From contig NZ_CP147841.1 of assembly GCF_037335815.1 (NCBI RefSeq), positions 2,108,001 through 2,172,000 on the forward strand: DNA of 64,000 bases, given 5' to 3'. Position 1 is the stretch's first letter, and every line of letters starts with the position of its first letter. Below the pieces are notes generated by a model. It saw nothing but the letters and a program-made list of their open reading frames with translations. It was not told where the DNA came from and searched no databases. The position numbers and the translations under genes were made by a program. This document shows positions 51,266 to 60,015 of the stretch, in pieces. This DNA is from Salinirubellus litoreus. GTDB lineage: Archaea > Halobacteriota > Halobacteria > Halobacteriales > Haloarculaceae.

Positions 51266-52504
51266 TCACCCCTTCTCCGAGATCTTCTCCGCGAGCGTCG
51301 GGACGAACGTCCCGATGTCGGTGACCATCCCGACGGCCTGTGCGCTCCCGCGGTCGAGCAGCTGGGTGACGGTCGCGGGGTTGATGTCGACGCAGACGAC
51401 CCGGGTGGTGGAGGGGAGGCAGTTGCCGACCGCGACCGAATGGAGGAGCGTCGAGAGCATGAGCACGAGGTCGGCCTCGTGTGCCTGCTCGCGGATGGCG
51501 TTCTGGGCCTCCACCGCGTCGGTGATGGTGTCCGGGAGCGGCCCGTCGTCGCGTATCGACCCCGCGAGGACCCACGGGACGTCGTTCGTGACGCACTCGT
51601 ACATCACGCCCGATTCGATGGTCCCGTCCTCGACGGCCTCGGGGATGGAGCCCGCGCGGATGATCTCGGAGATGGTGTATATGTGGTGCTTGTGGCCCTT
51701 GCGTGCGTGGTCGAGCGACTCGGTGTCGACCCCAAGCGAGGTGCCGTAGAGGTCGCGTTCGAGGTCGTGGACGGCGAAGCCGTTGCCCGCCGAGAGCATC
51801 GTCACGTAGCCGTCGCGGACCAGTCGGGCGAGATCCTCCCTGGCTCCGGAGTGGACGAGCGCCGGTCCCGGAACCGCGAGCACCTCCCCGCCCTCCTCGC
51901 GCGTCTCGACGATGGCCTCGGCGATGCGCTCGATGGTCGACTCGGAGGGGCGCTCGGCGGAGACACCCCCCTGCATGAAGCCGAACGCGCCCTCCTTCCC
52001 CCGGGGCCGTTCGGGAGGTCGCACGCGGATCCCCGCCTCGCCCGTGACGACGAGGTCGCCCTCCTCGATGGCGTTGAGGACCTTCGTGTACGCGCGGGCG
52101 GGATCACCGTTCCCGTCGCGCTCGATCACGACGGCACAGTCCATCTCGATGCGCTCGACCTCGATCCACTGGCCGTCGACGCGGATGTCGGTCGGGTGGT
52201 TCGTCGTCGAGTAGAACCCCTCGGGGACGACCTGATCGCGGGGAGCGGGCTGGAGGGTCGCGTCCTTCGGGTCGGCGGGGTTCGCGCCGTTCTGGTGGAG
52301 TTCGTGGAGGATCGACTGGAGGTGCTCGGGGTCGTCGGCCGTGACGGTCATCCGGCAGTAGGACCCCTCGGTCTTCGAGCGACCCACTCGGAACTCCTCG
52401 ACGTCGAACGATCCGCCGAGGTCCATCACGATGCCGAACGCGGCCTGCATCATCCCCGAGTCGATGATGTGACCCTCGAGTTCGACCACGCGAGAGACGG
52501 TCAT
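51266..52504 (-). CDS. TIGR00300 family protein (archaeal ornithine-cyclodeaminase type)
   Basis: A 412-residue protein of the LOR/SDH-like TIGR00300 family. The N-terminal ferredoxin-like part starts MTVSRVVELEGHIIDSGMMQ; the middle has EGFYSTTNHPTDIRV; the C-terminal Rossmann part has PWVLAGSIRDDGPLPDTITD, LMLSTLLHSVAVGNCLPS and VCVDINPATVTQL. Archaeal members have been assigned ornithine cyclodeaminase activity (ornithine to proline + ammonia), and the same fold ends cyanobacterial arginine-degrading enzymes. That role is inferred here. Start at 52504 is where conservation begins. Confidence 0.85.
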   Translation of the reverse strand: MTVSRVVELEGHIIDSGMMQAAFGIVMDLGGSFDVEEFRVGRSKTEGSYCRMTVTADDPEHLQSILHELHQNGANPADPKDATLQPAPRDQVVPEGFYSTTNHPTDIRVDGQWIEVERIEMDCAVVIERDGNGDPARAYTKVLNAIEEGDLVVTGEAGIRVRPPERPRGKEGAFGFMQGGVSAERPSESTIERIAEAIVETREEGGEVLAVPGPALVHSGAREDLARLVRDGYVTMLSAGNGFAVHDLERDLYGTSLGVDTESLDHARKGHKHHIYTISEIIRAGSIPEAVEDGTIESGVMYECVTNDVPWVLAGSIRDDGPLPDTITDAVEAQNAIREQAHEADLVLMLSTLLHSVAVGNCLPSTTRVVCVDINPATVTQLLDRGSAQAVGMVTDIGTFVPTLAEKISEKG

Positions 52505-52681
52505 GCCACTCCCGAGGCGTGGGGGTGACAAGTGGGTTGTGGGTTCGGCGAGGCTGGAGCCGGACGAGCGAGAACCGCCGGCTCCGGCTCGTCACCCCCG
52601 GTACGCGAGGAATCATCGGCTGGGATATCACTTACGGAGGGAACAATCTACTTGTAGTGCCGATAGTAACGAACGGACAGG

Positions 52682-53362
52682 ATGACCACGTACTCGATCC
52701 TCACCATTCCCCTCGAGGAGATCGCGCTCGCGGAGACGGCCGAACGGCTCCCGGACGTCTACTTCTACGTCGAGCAGACGGCCATGGCCGACACCGACGA
52801 CACGCTCAACCTCTGGATATCCACCGAGAACCCCTCGGCCATCGGTGGCGCTCTCGGGAGTGATCCCTCCGTCACCGACTACGAACGTCTCAAGGGTAGC
52901 GACGACGAGTACCTCTATCGTATCACGCTCTCGAAGGAGATACGGCTCGTCCGGGAGCTCGTTCACAGCTACGACGGGACTATCACCGAGGTCTACGGAG
53001 ACGCCGACGGATGGACCCTCGAGGTCCGGTTCCCCGACCGCGAGAAGTTCTCCGACCTGGATCAGGAGTTCGAGGAGTTCGGTATCAGTCCGACCTACCA
53101 GTCGATAGAGTCCTTCGACGACTCCGACGAGGAACTGATGAGCGTCCTCACGGAGTCCCAGCGACGCAGCATCGAGCTCGCGGTCGAGGAGGGGTACTAT
53201 CAGGTTCCCCGCGAGGCGTCCCTCAAGGACCTCGCGACGGAGATGGGCATCAGCCACCAGGCGCTCTCCGAGCGTCTCCGCCGGGCGGAGAAGCAGCTGG
53301 CCGAAGAACAGATCGCGGGCCCGCTCGACGACACGTCCGATCAGCGGGAGCGGAACGTCTGA
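52682..53362 (+). CDS. Bat-type HTH transcriptional regulator (HTH_10)
   Basis: A 226-residue regulator. The N-terminal 150 residues form an unassigned sensor-like domain; the C-terminal LTESQRRSIELAVEEGYYQVPREASLKDLATEMGISHQALSERLRRAEKQL (positions about 158-208) is the HTH_10 domain named after the bacterio-opsin activator. Such proteins are abundant in haloarchaea; the target is unknown. Base composition is slightly less GC-rich than its neighbours. Confidence 0.87.
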   Translation: MTTYSILTIPLEEIALAETAERLPDVYFYVEQTAMADTDDTLNLWISTENPSAIGGALGSDPSVTDYERLKGSDDEYLYRITLSKEIRLVRELVHSYDGTITEVYGDADGWTLEVRFPDREKFSDLDQEFEEFGISPTYQSIESFDDSDEELMSVLTESQRRSIELAVEEGYYQVPREASLKDLATEMGISHQALSERLRRAEKQLAEEQIAGPLDDTSDQRERNV

Positions 53363-53519
53363 GAGCGGGGTCGCGCGAGACCGGCGGAACGGTGGCGAGG
53401 ACGGGCTGTGGAGTACCGGTCCGGCGGTCGGGGGTCCGATCGGGGGTCCGGGGAAGCCGGCCCGCGGGCCCACTCCTCCACATCACCGAGCGGTGCGGTT
53501 CGCCCGGCCGTGACTCCCG

Positions 53520-53996
53520 CTACGGTTCCTCGATCCGGCGCTCGACCGTCCACTCGAACGCCTCCTCGCTCGCCTCGACCAGCCGGTCGTACAGCGCCCT
53601 GATCCCCTCGGATTCGGTCTCGGGCAGGACGTGGACCTCGACGCGGCCGTCCCTGACCGCGACGCGGAACGTGTCGTGCGTCGAGGCGTCGTGGACGAGG
53701 TAGAGCGGCATCGGCAGGTCGAACCAGTCTCCATACCGGTAGGCCTCCGAATCGAGGACGGACTCGACGAGCGCCACGAGTCCCCCATCCCCGTCCTCGC
53801 GGTCGAGGCCGGGATCGAACGAGAAGACGGTCCCGCCGACGTACTCGACGCCGCCGTTCCGGGGGTAGCGCCGGTCCGGGCGCGACGGGATGGCGAACTC
53901 GTCCCCCGGGTCCCGCCCGTCGGACTCGGCGGCCGCACGCGCCTCGCGCTCGCGGAGTTCGGCGGCGGTCACGAACGTCGGATCGTCCTCGACCAT
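53520..53996 (-). CDS. Uncharacterised protein
   Basis: A 158-residue acidic protein, MVEDDPTFVTAAELREREAR..., with a mixed alpha/beta second half (DWFDLPMPLYLVHDASTHDTFRVAVRDGRVEVHVLPETES, read in parts). I cannot place it in a family. A TATA-like GTTTAAACC lies about 30-38 bases before its ATG, supporting it as a real gene. No signal or membrane segment. Confidence 0.7.
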   Translation of the reverse strand: MVEDDPTFVTAAELREREARAAAESDGRDPGDEFAIPSRPDRRYPRNGGVEYVGGTVFSFDPGLDREDGDGGLVALVESVLDSEAYRYGDWFDLPMPLYLVHDASTHDTFRVAVRDGRVEVHVLPETESEGIRALYDRLVEASEEAFEWTVERRIEEP

Positions 53997-54004
53997 GCGG
54001 CCCT

Positions 54005-54193
54005 CTACCGGGTTACTTGGGCGGCTTCGGGTTTAAACTCGTGCCCGGCGTGGCGGAAGTGTCCGGATCCGGACGCCGGCGATCCGATCAGGGTCCTCGA
54101 AGGGGTATCGATCACGGCGCGCTCGTCGCCGGCGAACGCCCGCAGTTCGCTCACGAGCCGATCCCGGTCGTCGGTGGTGAGACGGTCCGTCAC
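54005..54193 (-). CDS. Small hypothetical protein
   Basis: A 62-residue frame: MTDRLTTDDRDRLVSELRAF, an acidic helical half, then TLIGSPASGSGHFRHAGHEFKP. The composition is plausible for a haloarchaeal protein, but its 3' end overlaps the promoter of the next gene and no family is recognised. It may instead be non-coding. Confidence 0.45.
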   Translation of the reverse strand: MTDRLTTDDRDRLVSELRAFAGDERAVIDTPSRTLIGSPASGSGHFRHAGHEFKPEAAQVTR

Positions 54194-54222
54194 GTGCCCG
54201 TTCGGGTCCCGTGGTGCTCGAA

Positions 54223-54843
54223 CTACAGGTCGACCGGACAGCCCCGTATCTCCCCGCCGCGCATCCCGTCCGCCAGCCAGAAGATCGAGAGAACGAGAAC
54301 GAACGCGGCGAGACCGGCGAATTCGAGGCCGTCGAACGGCAGGAGGAGCGCCGCCGAGGGCACACCCAGTATCGAGAGGACGCCCAGGAGGATCGGGACC
54401 CCACAGGCGGCACAGCCCGCGCCGAGCGTTCCGAGGAGCACGCCGACGGCGCTCGCACTCCCCGTGGCGCTCGACGCCCCGCGCTCCGCGTCGTCGCGGT
54501 GTTCGCGGAAGTGGTAGGTCGCCATCGCCACGTCGACGCCGAGCAGGACCGCGACGAGAACCAGCAGGGCTCCCTGGATCGGGCCGTAGGCGCTCCCGAC
54601 GAACGGGTAGAGTCCGACGAGGATGCGGGCCCTCGCTCCGAGCGCGAGGTCACCGGCCAGCGCGAAGCCGGCGAGCGGGGCGTTCAGCGAGAGGACGAAC
54701 AGCGAGAGCCCGGCGAGCGCGGTCAAGAGCGCGAGCAGGGCGTACCCGGGCGCGCCGAGGACCAGCCGCGCGGTCCGGCCCATCAGCCGCCAGTCCCGCC
54801 GCCGGATCGGGAGCCGACGAGTCACGCGGTTGGCGACGCTCAT
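54223..54843 (-). CDS. Integral membrane protein paired with DsbA-like lipoprotein
   Basis: A 206-residue protein with five to six hydrophobic segments. A CxxC-like GAGCAACGVPILLGVLSILG sits at the start of a helix (about residues 138-157). It begins one base after the stop of the DsbA-like lipoprotein, so the two are cotranscribed. The Cys pair facing the membrane and the partner suggest electron transfer for disulfide exchange, in the manner of DsbD/CcdA-type partners, though sequence similarity is not evident. The first 25 residues are basic. Confidence 0.75.
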   Translation of the reverse strand: MSVANRVTRRLPIRRRDWRLMGRTARLVLGAPGYALLALLTALAGLSLFVLSLNAPLAGFALAGDLALGARARILVGLYPFVGSAYGPIQGALLVLVAVLLGVDVAMATYHFREHRDDAERGASSATGSASAVGVLLGTLGAGCAACGVPILLGVLSILGVPSAALLLPFDGLEFAGLAAFVLVLSIFWLADGMRGGEIRGCPVDL

Positions 54844-54844
54844 C

Positions 54845-55582
54845 TCAGAGCTCCAGCGCCGCGGCGAACACGTCCGGCCCCTGCGGGCCCTGTACTTTCG
54901 TCCGGAACGCACCGTCCCGAAAGAGGTAGAATATCGGGGTCTGTCCGCCGGCGTCGGCGGCCCGCCCGGCCTCGACGTCGGCCTGGACGGCCGCGTCGTG
55001 GCGCTCGTTCCGCGCGTCGTCGACCACTCCCGCGGCGTCCACGTCGGTCTCCTCGGCGAGGAACGCCTCGGTCAGGTCGAGCACGTTGTCGGTCCCGAAC
55101 CGGTCCTGTTCGGCGTAGTAGTGGTCCTTCAGCGCCCAGAACGCGGCCTCGCTCGCGGCGAACGTCGACTCCAGGGCCTGCGTGGCCGGCTCTCCCCACG
55201 GGTAGACGACCGGGTACCCCCGGAAGACGAACGAGAGGTCGCCCACGTCGACGTATTCGGACTTCAGCGTCGGGAGGGTGTTCAGCTCGAAGCGGCGACA
55301 GAGCGTACACGAGGGGTCCTCGAACGCGACGACGACCGCCGTCGCTCCGGCGGGATCGGGCCCGAGCGCCGGCTGGTCGCCGAGGCCCGCGGCAGCCGGG
55401 TGCCCACCGAGCGGTTCGGGGGTACCCGCATCCGTCGCCGTCGCGCTCCCGGACGCGTCCGCTCCGTCACCCCCGCTTCCTCCACCGTCCCCACCGCTCC
55501 CGTCGCCGCCGAGCGCGGTACACCCCGCGAGAGCGGCGAGGCCCCCCGCACCGACCGCGAGGAACTCGCGTCGTGTCTCCAT
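54845..55582 (-). CDS. DsbA/thioredoxin-fold exported lipoprotein
   Basis: A 245-residue protein: Tat signal and lipobox in METRREFLAVGAGGLAALAGC, a Gly/Asp-rich linker (about 25-60), and a thioredoxin fold with the redox motif FEDPSCTLCRRFE (about residues 90-102) and the cis-Pro region GGQTPIFYLF. It resembles the DsbA/DSBA-like oxidoreductases outside the membrane that form or exchange disulfides. The long open frame upstream of 55582 has no conserved content. First gene of a two-gene unit. Confidence 0.88.
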   Translation of the reverse strand: METRREFLAVGAGGLAALAGCTALGGDGSGGDGGGSGGDGADASGSATATDAGTPEPLGGHPAAAGLGDQPALGPDPAGATAVVVAFEDPSCTLCRRFELNTLPTLKSEYVDVGDLSFVFRGYPVVYPWGEPATQALESTFAASEAAFWALKDHYYAEQDRFGTDNVLDLTEAFLAEETDVDAAGVVDDARNERHDAAVQADVEAGRAADAGGQTPIFYLFRDGAFRTKVQGPQGPDVFAAALEL

Positions 55583-55702
55583 ACAGCTTCGGGGCGCTCC
55601 GGGCATATCAGGGTTCTCCGGAATCGTTCTAGAATCGCGCGTCCGGCTCCGAGGGTCGCCGTGAGGCGCGCGCTTTTGCCCCGTCGATCCCTCGCCGGGC
55701 GT

Positions 55703-56392
55703 ATGTGCGGCCGCTACACCGTCACCGCGTCGGCCGACGAGCTGGAGGCGCGCTTCGACGCCAGTTTCGACGAACCGTTCCGTCCCCGGTACAACGCCGC
55801 CCCCGGTCAGGTGCTCCCCGTCGTCACGAACGAGGCACCCGAGACCATCCAGTTCCTGCGGTGGGGACTGATCCCCTCGTGGGCCGACGACGACTCCGGG
55901 GGGCAGATCAACGCCCGCGCCGAGACGGTGGCCGAGAAACCCTCGTTCGCCGCGGCCTACGACTCCCGCCGGTGTCTCGTCCTCGTCGACGGCTTCTACG
56001 AGTGGCGCGAGGCGGCCTCCGGAAAGCGGCCCTATCGGGTCACGCTGGCCGGGGGCGAGCCGTTCGCCGTGGCGGGGCTCTGGGAGCGATGGACGCCCAC
56101 GCGGAAACAGACGGGACTCGACGAGTTCGGGGACGGGAGCCCGGACCGCTCGGTCGAACCGCTGGAGACGTTCACCATCGTGACGACGGAACCCAACGAC
56201 CTCGTCGCCGACTACCACCACCGCATGGCCGTGATCCTCCCCGAGGGGATAGAGCGGGAGTGGCTCACCGCCGAGGACCCCCGACACCTCCTCGAACCCT
56301 ACCCCGCCGAGCGGATGCGGGCGTACCCGGTCTCGACGGCGGTGAACGACCCGTCGAACGACTCGCCGTCGCTGATCGAACCGGTCGGCTGA
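55703..56392 (+). CDS. SRAP (SOS response-associated peptidase, YedK/HMCES family) protein
   Basis: A 229-residue protein that covalently shields abasic sites in ssDNA. Residue 2 is the catalytic Cys (MCGRYTVTAS), which fixes the start at 55703. RYNAAPGQVLPVV holds the conserved Asn, FYEW the Glu, and DYHHRMAVIL the His. Length fits YedK. It is a DNA-maintenance protein next to an SDR gene, with no obvious operon. Confidence 0.93.
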   Translation: MCGRYTVTASADELEARFDASFDEPFRPRYNAAPGQVLPVVTNEAPETIQFLRWGLIPSWADDDSGGQINARAETVAEKPSFAAAYDSRRCLVLVDGFYEWREAASGKRPYRVTLAGGEPFAVAGLWERWTPTRKQTGLDEFGDGSPDRSVEPLETFTIVTTEPNDLVADYHHRMAVILPEGIEREWLTAEDPRHLLEPYPAERMRAYPVSTAVNDPSNDSPSLIEPVG

Positions 56393-56455
56393 CACTCCCC
56401 GTGACCGGCCTGCCGGCAGGGAAAGCGGCATGCACCCCTCGGCCCTCGTTCGTGC

Positions 56456-57151
56456 ATGGAGTACGACGGCAGGACGGTCGCGATCACGGGAGCGAGCCGT
56501 GGGATCGGCGCGGCGACGGCGCGCCGGTTCGCCGCGGCGGGGGCACACGTCGCTCTCTGTGCCCGGGACACCGAGGCGCTCGCGTCGGTCGCGGACGCCA
56601 TCGAGTCCGAGGGCGGGACGGCGACCACGGTCCGCGCGGACGTCCGCGACGAGTTCGACGTCGAGCGGTTCGTCGAGGTGGCCGCACGCGAGGGCGGCGG
56701 CATCGACGTCGTGCTCGCCGGCGCGGGCGTCTACCACGGCTCGCCCGGCGAGACGGCCCTCGAAGCCGAGTCCTACAGCGCGTTCGACGACCACGTCCGG
56801 ACGAACGTCCGCGGCGTGTTCACGACGATCGGGGAGGCGCTCCCGCACCTGAACGAGGGTGCGCGCGTGCTCGTCCCCTCCGGGAGCATCGCACGGGAGG
56901 CGAAAGCGGGCCTGGGATCGTACGCCGTCTCGAAGGCGGGTGCCGAGGCGGTCGCCCGGCAGTTCGCCGCCGAAATCGACCACCCCGTGGGGATCGTCGA
57001 CCCCGGCCAGGTCTCGACGGATCTCACCGGCGGGGTGGGCCGCGATCCGGAGGACGCCGCCGAGATGGTGCTCTGGGCCGCCGGACTCGCCGACGAGGAA
57101 CTGAACGGCGAGGTACTCGACCTCCGCACCTGGAAGGCGGCGACGCGCTGA
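56456..57151 (+). CDS. Short-chain dehydrogenase/reductase
   Basis: A 231-residue classical SDR. The cofactor motif TGASRGIG is at residues 11-18; a DVRDEFD stretch follows, then LAGAGVYHG (in place of NNAG), the catalytic Ser in VLVPSGSIAREAKAG and YAVSK with Tyr and Lys. ALCARDTE suggests NADP preference. Substrate unknown; single-gene unit. Confidence 0.9.
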   Translation: MEYDGRTVAITGASRGIGAATARRFAAAGAHVALCARDTEALASVADAIESEGGTATTVRADVRDEFDVERFVEVAAREGGGIDVVLAGAGVYHGSPGETALEAESYSAFDDHVRTNVRGVFTTIGEALPHLNEGARVLVPSGSIAREAKAGLGSYAVSKAGAEAVARQFAAEIDHPVGIVDPGQVSTDLTGGVGRDPEDAAEMVLWAAGLADEELNGEVLDLRTWKAATR

Positions 57152-57211
57152 CGGGCGGCGGCGTTCGCTCGTCGTGTCCACGGTTACTAAACTAGACGCC
57201 GATCTGACCGA

Positions 57212-57234
57212 AGGATTATTATTCCAGGAGAATA
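57212..57234 (+). promoter_or_regulatory. TATA box with overlapping TATTC-N5-GAATA inverted repeat
   Basis: AGGATTATTAT lies about 25-35 bases before the ATG at 57248. Bases 57220-57234 form the perfect inverted repeat TATTC-CAGGA-GAATA covering the end of the TATA box. A repressor bound there, for example a DtxR/SirR-type metal sensor, would block transcription. The regulator is inferred from the gene product only. Confidence 0.5.
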
Positions 57235-57247
57235 GATTCACAACTAC

Positions 57248-58111
57248 ATGGAAACACGGAACCGGTCGGCCCTGCTCGGTGGGCTCGGCCGACCCTCGCT
57301 GGTCGGCCTGACGGCCGTCCTCGCCCTGGTCGCGCTGACGGCGCTCGCGCTCGCCGCGGGGCTCTGGAAGGTGACGGTCATCGCGTGGGTGGCGTTCGCC
57401 GCGATGGCCGGGTTCGCACCGTTCGGTGCCCGTGCCGCCGGAACGAACGACGCCTACCGGCTGGTGTGGGGCTACGGGCTCGCCGCGGGGGCGATGGTCA
57501 CCTCCGCCGCGGTGTTCCTCCTCCCGCAGGCTATCGGGCTCGACCCTCGCGTCGGGGGGTTCGGCGTCGCCGCCGGCCTGCTCGTCGGCTACGGGGCGCA
57601 CACGATCGGGCATCGGCTCACGCACCTCGACACGCCGTTCGACGACACCGCCGCACAGCTCTCGGCACACGCCCTCTCCGCCGGGGTGATCATCGGCCTC
57701 GTCTACGCGACGATGCCCGAACTCGGCCTGCTGCTCGGCCTCGCCATCGTCTCGCACAAGGGACCGGCGGGCTACGCGGCCGCGCGACGGCTCCGGAAGG
57801 CGGGCAAGCCGGTGACGGTCCTGCTGCTCCCCGCCGCGGGCGTCGGCCTCACGGCCATCCCCGCCGCGCTCGTGGCCCCGCCGGCCGTCCCGGCGATCCA
57901 GGGGGCGATCTTCGGCTTCGCCGCCGGCGTCTTCCTCCACGTCGCCATGGACTTCCTCCCCCGCTGTGAGCAGGGGAGCGAAGTCGGAGAGGTCGCCGCC
58001 CTCTCCCAGGACGCCCACGCGCTGCTCGACCGCCTCCGCACCCACGCCGTCCTCAGTACCCTGCTCGGGGGGGTCGCGGTGTTCGTCGCCTGGATCGGTG
58101 TCTCGGCGTAG
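57248..58111 (+). CDS. ZIP-family metal transporter
   Basis: A 287-residue membrane protein with about eight hydrophobic segments and the ZIP layout. TM4/5-like stretches GYGAHTIGHRLTHLD and LLLGLAIVSHKGPAGYAAARR carry His residues where metal ligands sit, though the usual HNxPEG is altered to HKGPAG. FAAGVFLHVAMDFLPRCEQG follows. It probably moves zinc, iron or manganese into the cytoplasm. Its promoter has an operator-like inverted repeat. Confidence 0.82.
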   Translation: METRNRSALLGGLGRPSLVGLTAVLALVALTALALAAGLWKVTVIAWVAFAAMAGFAPFGARAAGTNDAYRLVWGYGLAAGAMVTSAAVFLLPQAIGLDPRVGGFGVAAGLLVGYGAHTIGHRLTHLDTPFDDTAAQLSAHALSAGVIIGLVYATMPELGLLLGLAIVSHKGPAGYAAARRLRKAGKPVTVLLLPAAGVGLTAIPAALVAPPAVPAIQGAIFGFAAGVFLHVAMDFLPRCEQGSEVGEVAALSQDAHALLDRLRTHAVLSTLLGGVAVFVAWIGVSA

Positions 58112-58159
58112 CGACCTCGCCCCTCTCCACTGACGCGATCCCTCGTGCTCGCGCCCCCG

Positions 58160-58327
58160 CTACCGCCGTTCGTCGGCCGTATCGCGGCGGGCGGCACGCT
58201 CCGCGGACTCGCGGTCCATCTCCTCGCGCTCGTCGTGTTCGGCCCGCACGAGGACGTAGAGCGCGAGCGGCAGGAGCAGCGCCAGCAGGAGGACGACCAC
58301 GAAGAGGGCCGCCCCGGCCGCCGTCAT
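58160..58327 (-). CDS. Small membrane protein with charged tail
   Basis: A 55-residue protein: one strong membrane helix (FVVVLLLALLLPLALYVLV) and a highly charged C-terminal tail (EHDEREEMDRESAERAARR). Its ATG overlaps the stop of the zinc-ribbon gene (ATGA), so translation is coupled. Function unknown. Confidence 0.7.
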   Translation of the reverse strand: MTAAGAALFVVVLLLALLLPLALYVLVRAEHDEREEMDRESAERAARRDTADERR

Positions 58328-58542
58328 CCGAGGAAGACGTCGACGATGTCGCTCGACCCCGACGTGGTGTCCCGGTAGAGCTCGGAGTAGCCGCAGTTGG
58401 TACAGGAGACGACCTTGAAGCTGTTCGTCTGGATGTCGAACATCTTCGAGAGGCCGCCGCCGGTCGTCGAGATGGTACCGACGTCGGTGCCGGTGTGACC
58501 ACACTTCGGACAGCCGCGATCGGTCGATGGTTCGGGGACCAT
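58324..58542 (-). CDS. Zinc-ribbon protein
   Basis: A 72-residue protein with CPKCGHTGTDVGTIS near the start and VVSCTNCGYSELYRD later: two CxxC knuckles forming a zinc ribbon, with a Gly-rich loop and FDIQTNSFKV between. This is the pattern of small nucleic-acid-binding or protein-docking proteins found widely (zinc-ribbon DUF type). CCCTTACCG about 25 bases upstream may be its promoter. It is coupled to the small membrane protein. Confidence 0.83.
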   Translation of the reverse strand: MVPEPSTDRGCPKCGHTGTDVGTISTTGGGLSKMFDIQTNSFKVVSCTNCGYSELYRDTTSGSSDIVDVFLG

Positions 58543-58595
58543 ATCCGGGCGTCTCTCGTCGGACGGTAAGGGTCTTCCCCCCGTCCCGCACTCGT

Positions 58596-59097
58596 CCAGC
58601 GTCGGAGCCCGAGTTCGTAGACGTACTCCTCGTGCGTCTCGCCGCTCTCCTCGGTGCGCTCCCCGACGCGCCCGAAGCCGTAGGGCTCGTAGAACGCGAT
58701 GGCGATCCCGTCCTCGGCGAGGACGACGAGACGCAGGGTCTCCACCTCGGGGGGTTGCCGCTCGCGGAGTTCGTCGACGAGCCGGGTTCCGAGCCCCTCG
58801 CCCCACTCGTCGGGGTGGACGTACAGCCGGGCGACGCGGAACGTCCCCTCTCGCCCGGGGTCCGGTGTCGCGTCGACCATCCCGAGCACGTCGCCGTCGC
58901 GCGCCGCGACCGGGAGGATCCTCCCGGATTCGGTCGCCTCCTCGCGGAGGTCCTCGACGGACCAGCAGGCGTCGAACAGCTCCTCGACGGTCCCGGGGCC
59001 GTGGATATCGTCGTAGGCGGCGTGCCACGCCGCCCGCTCGACCGAACGGATGGCTTGCCTCCTCCGAACGAGCGACCCTGACGGTCGCCTCTCCCAT
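58596..59097 (-). pseudogene. GNAT acetyltransferase broken by a frameshift
   Basis: The ATG at 59097 opens MGEATVRVARSEEA in one frame; the rest of the protein (IRSVERAAWHAAYDDIHG ... VARLYVHPDEWGEGLGTRLVDELRE ... AFYEPYGFGRVGERTEE) continues in the next frame. Removing one base at 59055/59056 (plus-strand GGCTTGC) joins them as EEAAIRSVERAAW. In addition the expected stop after YVYELGLRR is a TGG codon, and the frame stays open across the two downstream genes. Either a recent pseudogene or a sequencing error at the first site; the missing stop argues for decay. Confidence 0.75.
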
Positions 59098-59206
59098 ACC
59101 GCCGACTCGTTGGTCCGCTCGCTTGCGTCTGGTCCCACCGGGAGAGGCTCAAGGGCCGCTTTGATGCTCGACGGGACTTTTCACGGCCCCCACCGAACGG
59201 TAGACC

Positions 59207-59890
59207 ATGCGCCGCCGACAGGTCCTCGGCCTCGGAGCCGCCGCGCTCCCGACCGCGCTCGCCGGCTGTACGTCCTCGGGGGGTCTCGGCGGGAGGGAGG
59301 ACACGGAGCCGTCGACTGCCACCTCCACGCCCACTCCAACTCCCACTCGCTCCCCCTCCCCGTCGCCATCGCCGTCGCCGACTCCCGCCGGGACGCCCGT
59401 CGAGGTGGTCTCCCGCGACGACCAGCCCGACGTCCCGGTCGAGTACGAGGTGGCGATGGCCGAGCGGCTGGCGACCGACGAACATCCCGCCCGAATCGTC
59501 GTGACGATACGGAACCCCACCGACTCGGCGGTGGTCCTCGGCGAGGAGCGCGCGGTCCGGTTCCACCACGTCCGTAGCGGGGACGGGACGCTCTACCTGC
59601 TACCTGCCGGCGGTCGCGTCGAGGAGTTCGCCGATCCGGGCTGCTGGCGACTGACCGATGGCGTGGCGATCGCCACATACTACGGCACCGTCGCGATCCC
59701 CGCGGACGGATCGATCGGCGCGGAGTCGTACGTGCTGGGGAGCACGGACCTCCCCGAGAGCGCGTGTCTCCCGTCGGGCGAGCACCGGGTCGTGACGAGC
59801 GGCCGGGCGGCCGCGAGCGCCGAATCCGTACTTGGCGGGGGTGACGACGTGACCGACTTCGAGTGGGGGTTCACCCTCCGTGTCGGGTAG
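59207..59890 (+). CDS. Uncharacterised exported lipoprotein
   Basis: A 227-residue protein: Tat-like signal MRRRQVLGLGAAALPTALAGC with lipobox, a Thr/Ser/Pro-rich spacer (about 35-63) likely O-glycosylated or extended, and a beta-rich domain (EYEVAMAERLATDEHPARIVVTIRN...). Family not recognised; resembles the many surface lipoproteins of haloarchaea. Single gene. Confidence 0.75.
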   Translation: MRRRQVLGLGAAALPTALAGCTSSGGLGGREDTEPSTATSTPTPTPTRSPSPSPSPSPTPAGTPVEVVSRDDQPDVPVEYEVAMAERLATDEHPARIVVTIRNPTDSAVVLGEERAVRFHHVRSGDGTLYLLPAGGRVEEFADPGCWRLTDGVAIATYYGTVAIPADGSIGAESYVLGSTDLPESACLPSGEHRVVTSGRAAASAESVLGGGDDVTDFEWGFTLRVG

Positions 59891-60015
59891 CTGGGGATCG
59901 GTCGAACGCGGTGTTGCGGGTGACGACCTGCCGGTCTCTGACGGGGGTCCGTACTGGCCCGGTCACGTCGTCCCGAACGGCGACGCTATCGAACACCGTC
60001 GCGAACGAGCGTCGG

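Noticed and set aside
54845..58045. 1066-residue open frame on the minus strand ending in the DsbA-like protein
   Set aside because: Only the last 245 residues are conserved, with a Tat lipoprotein start at 55582; the rest is antisense to the SRAP, SDR and ZIP genes.
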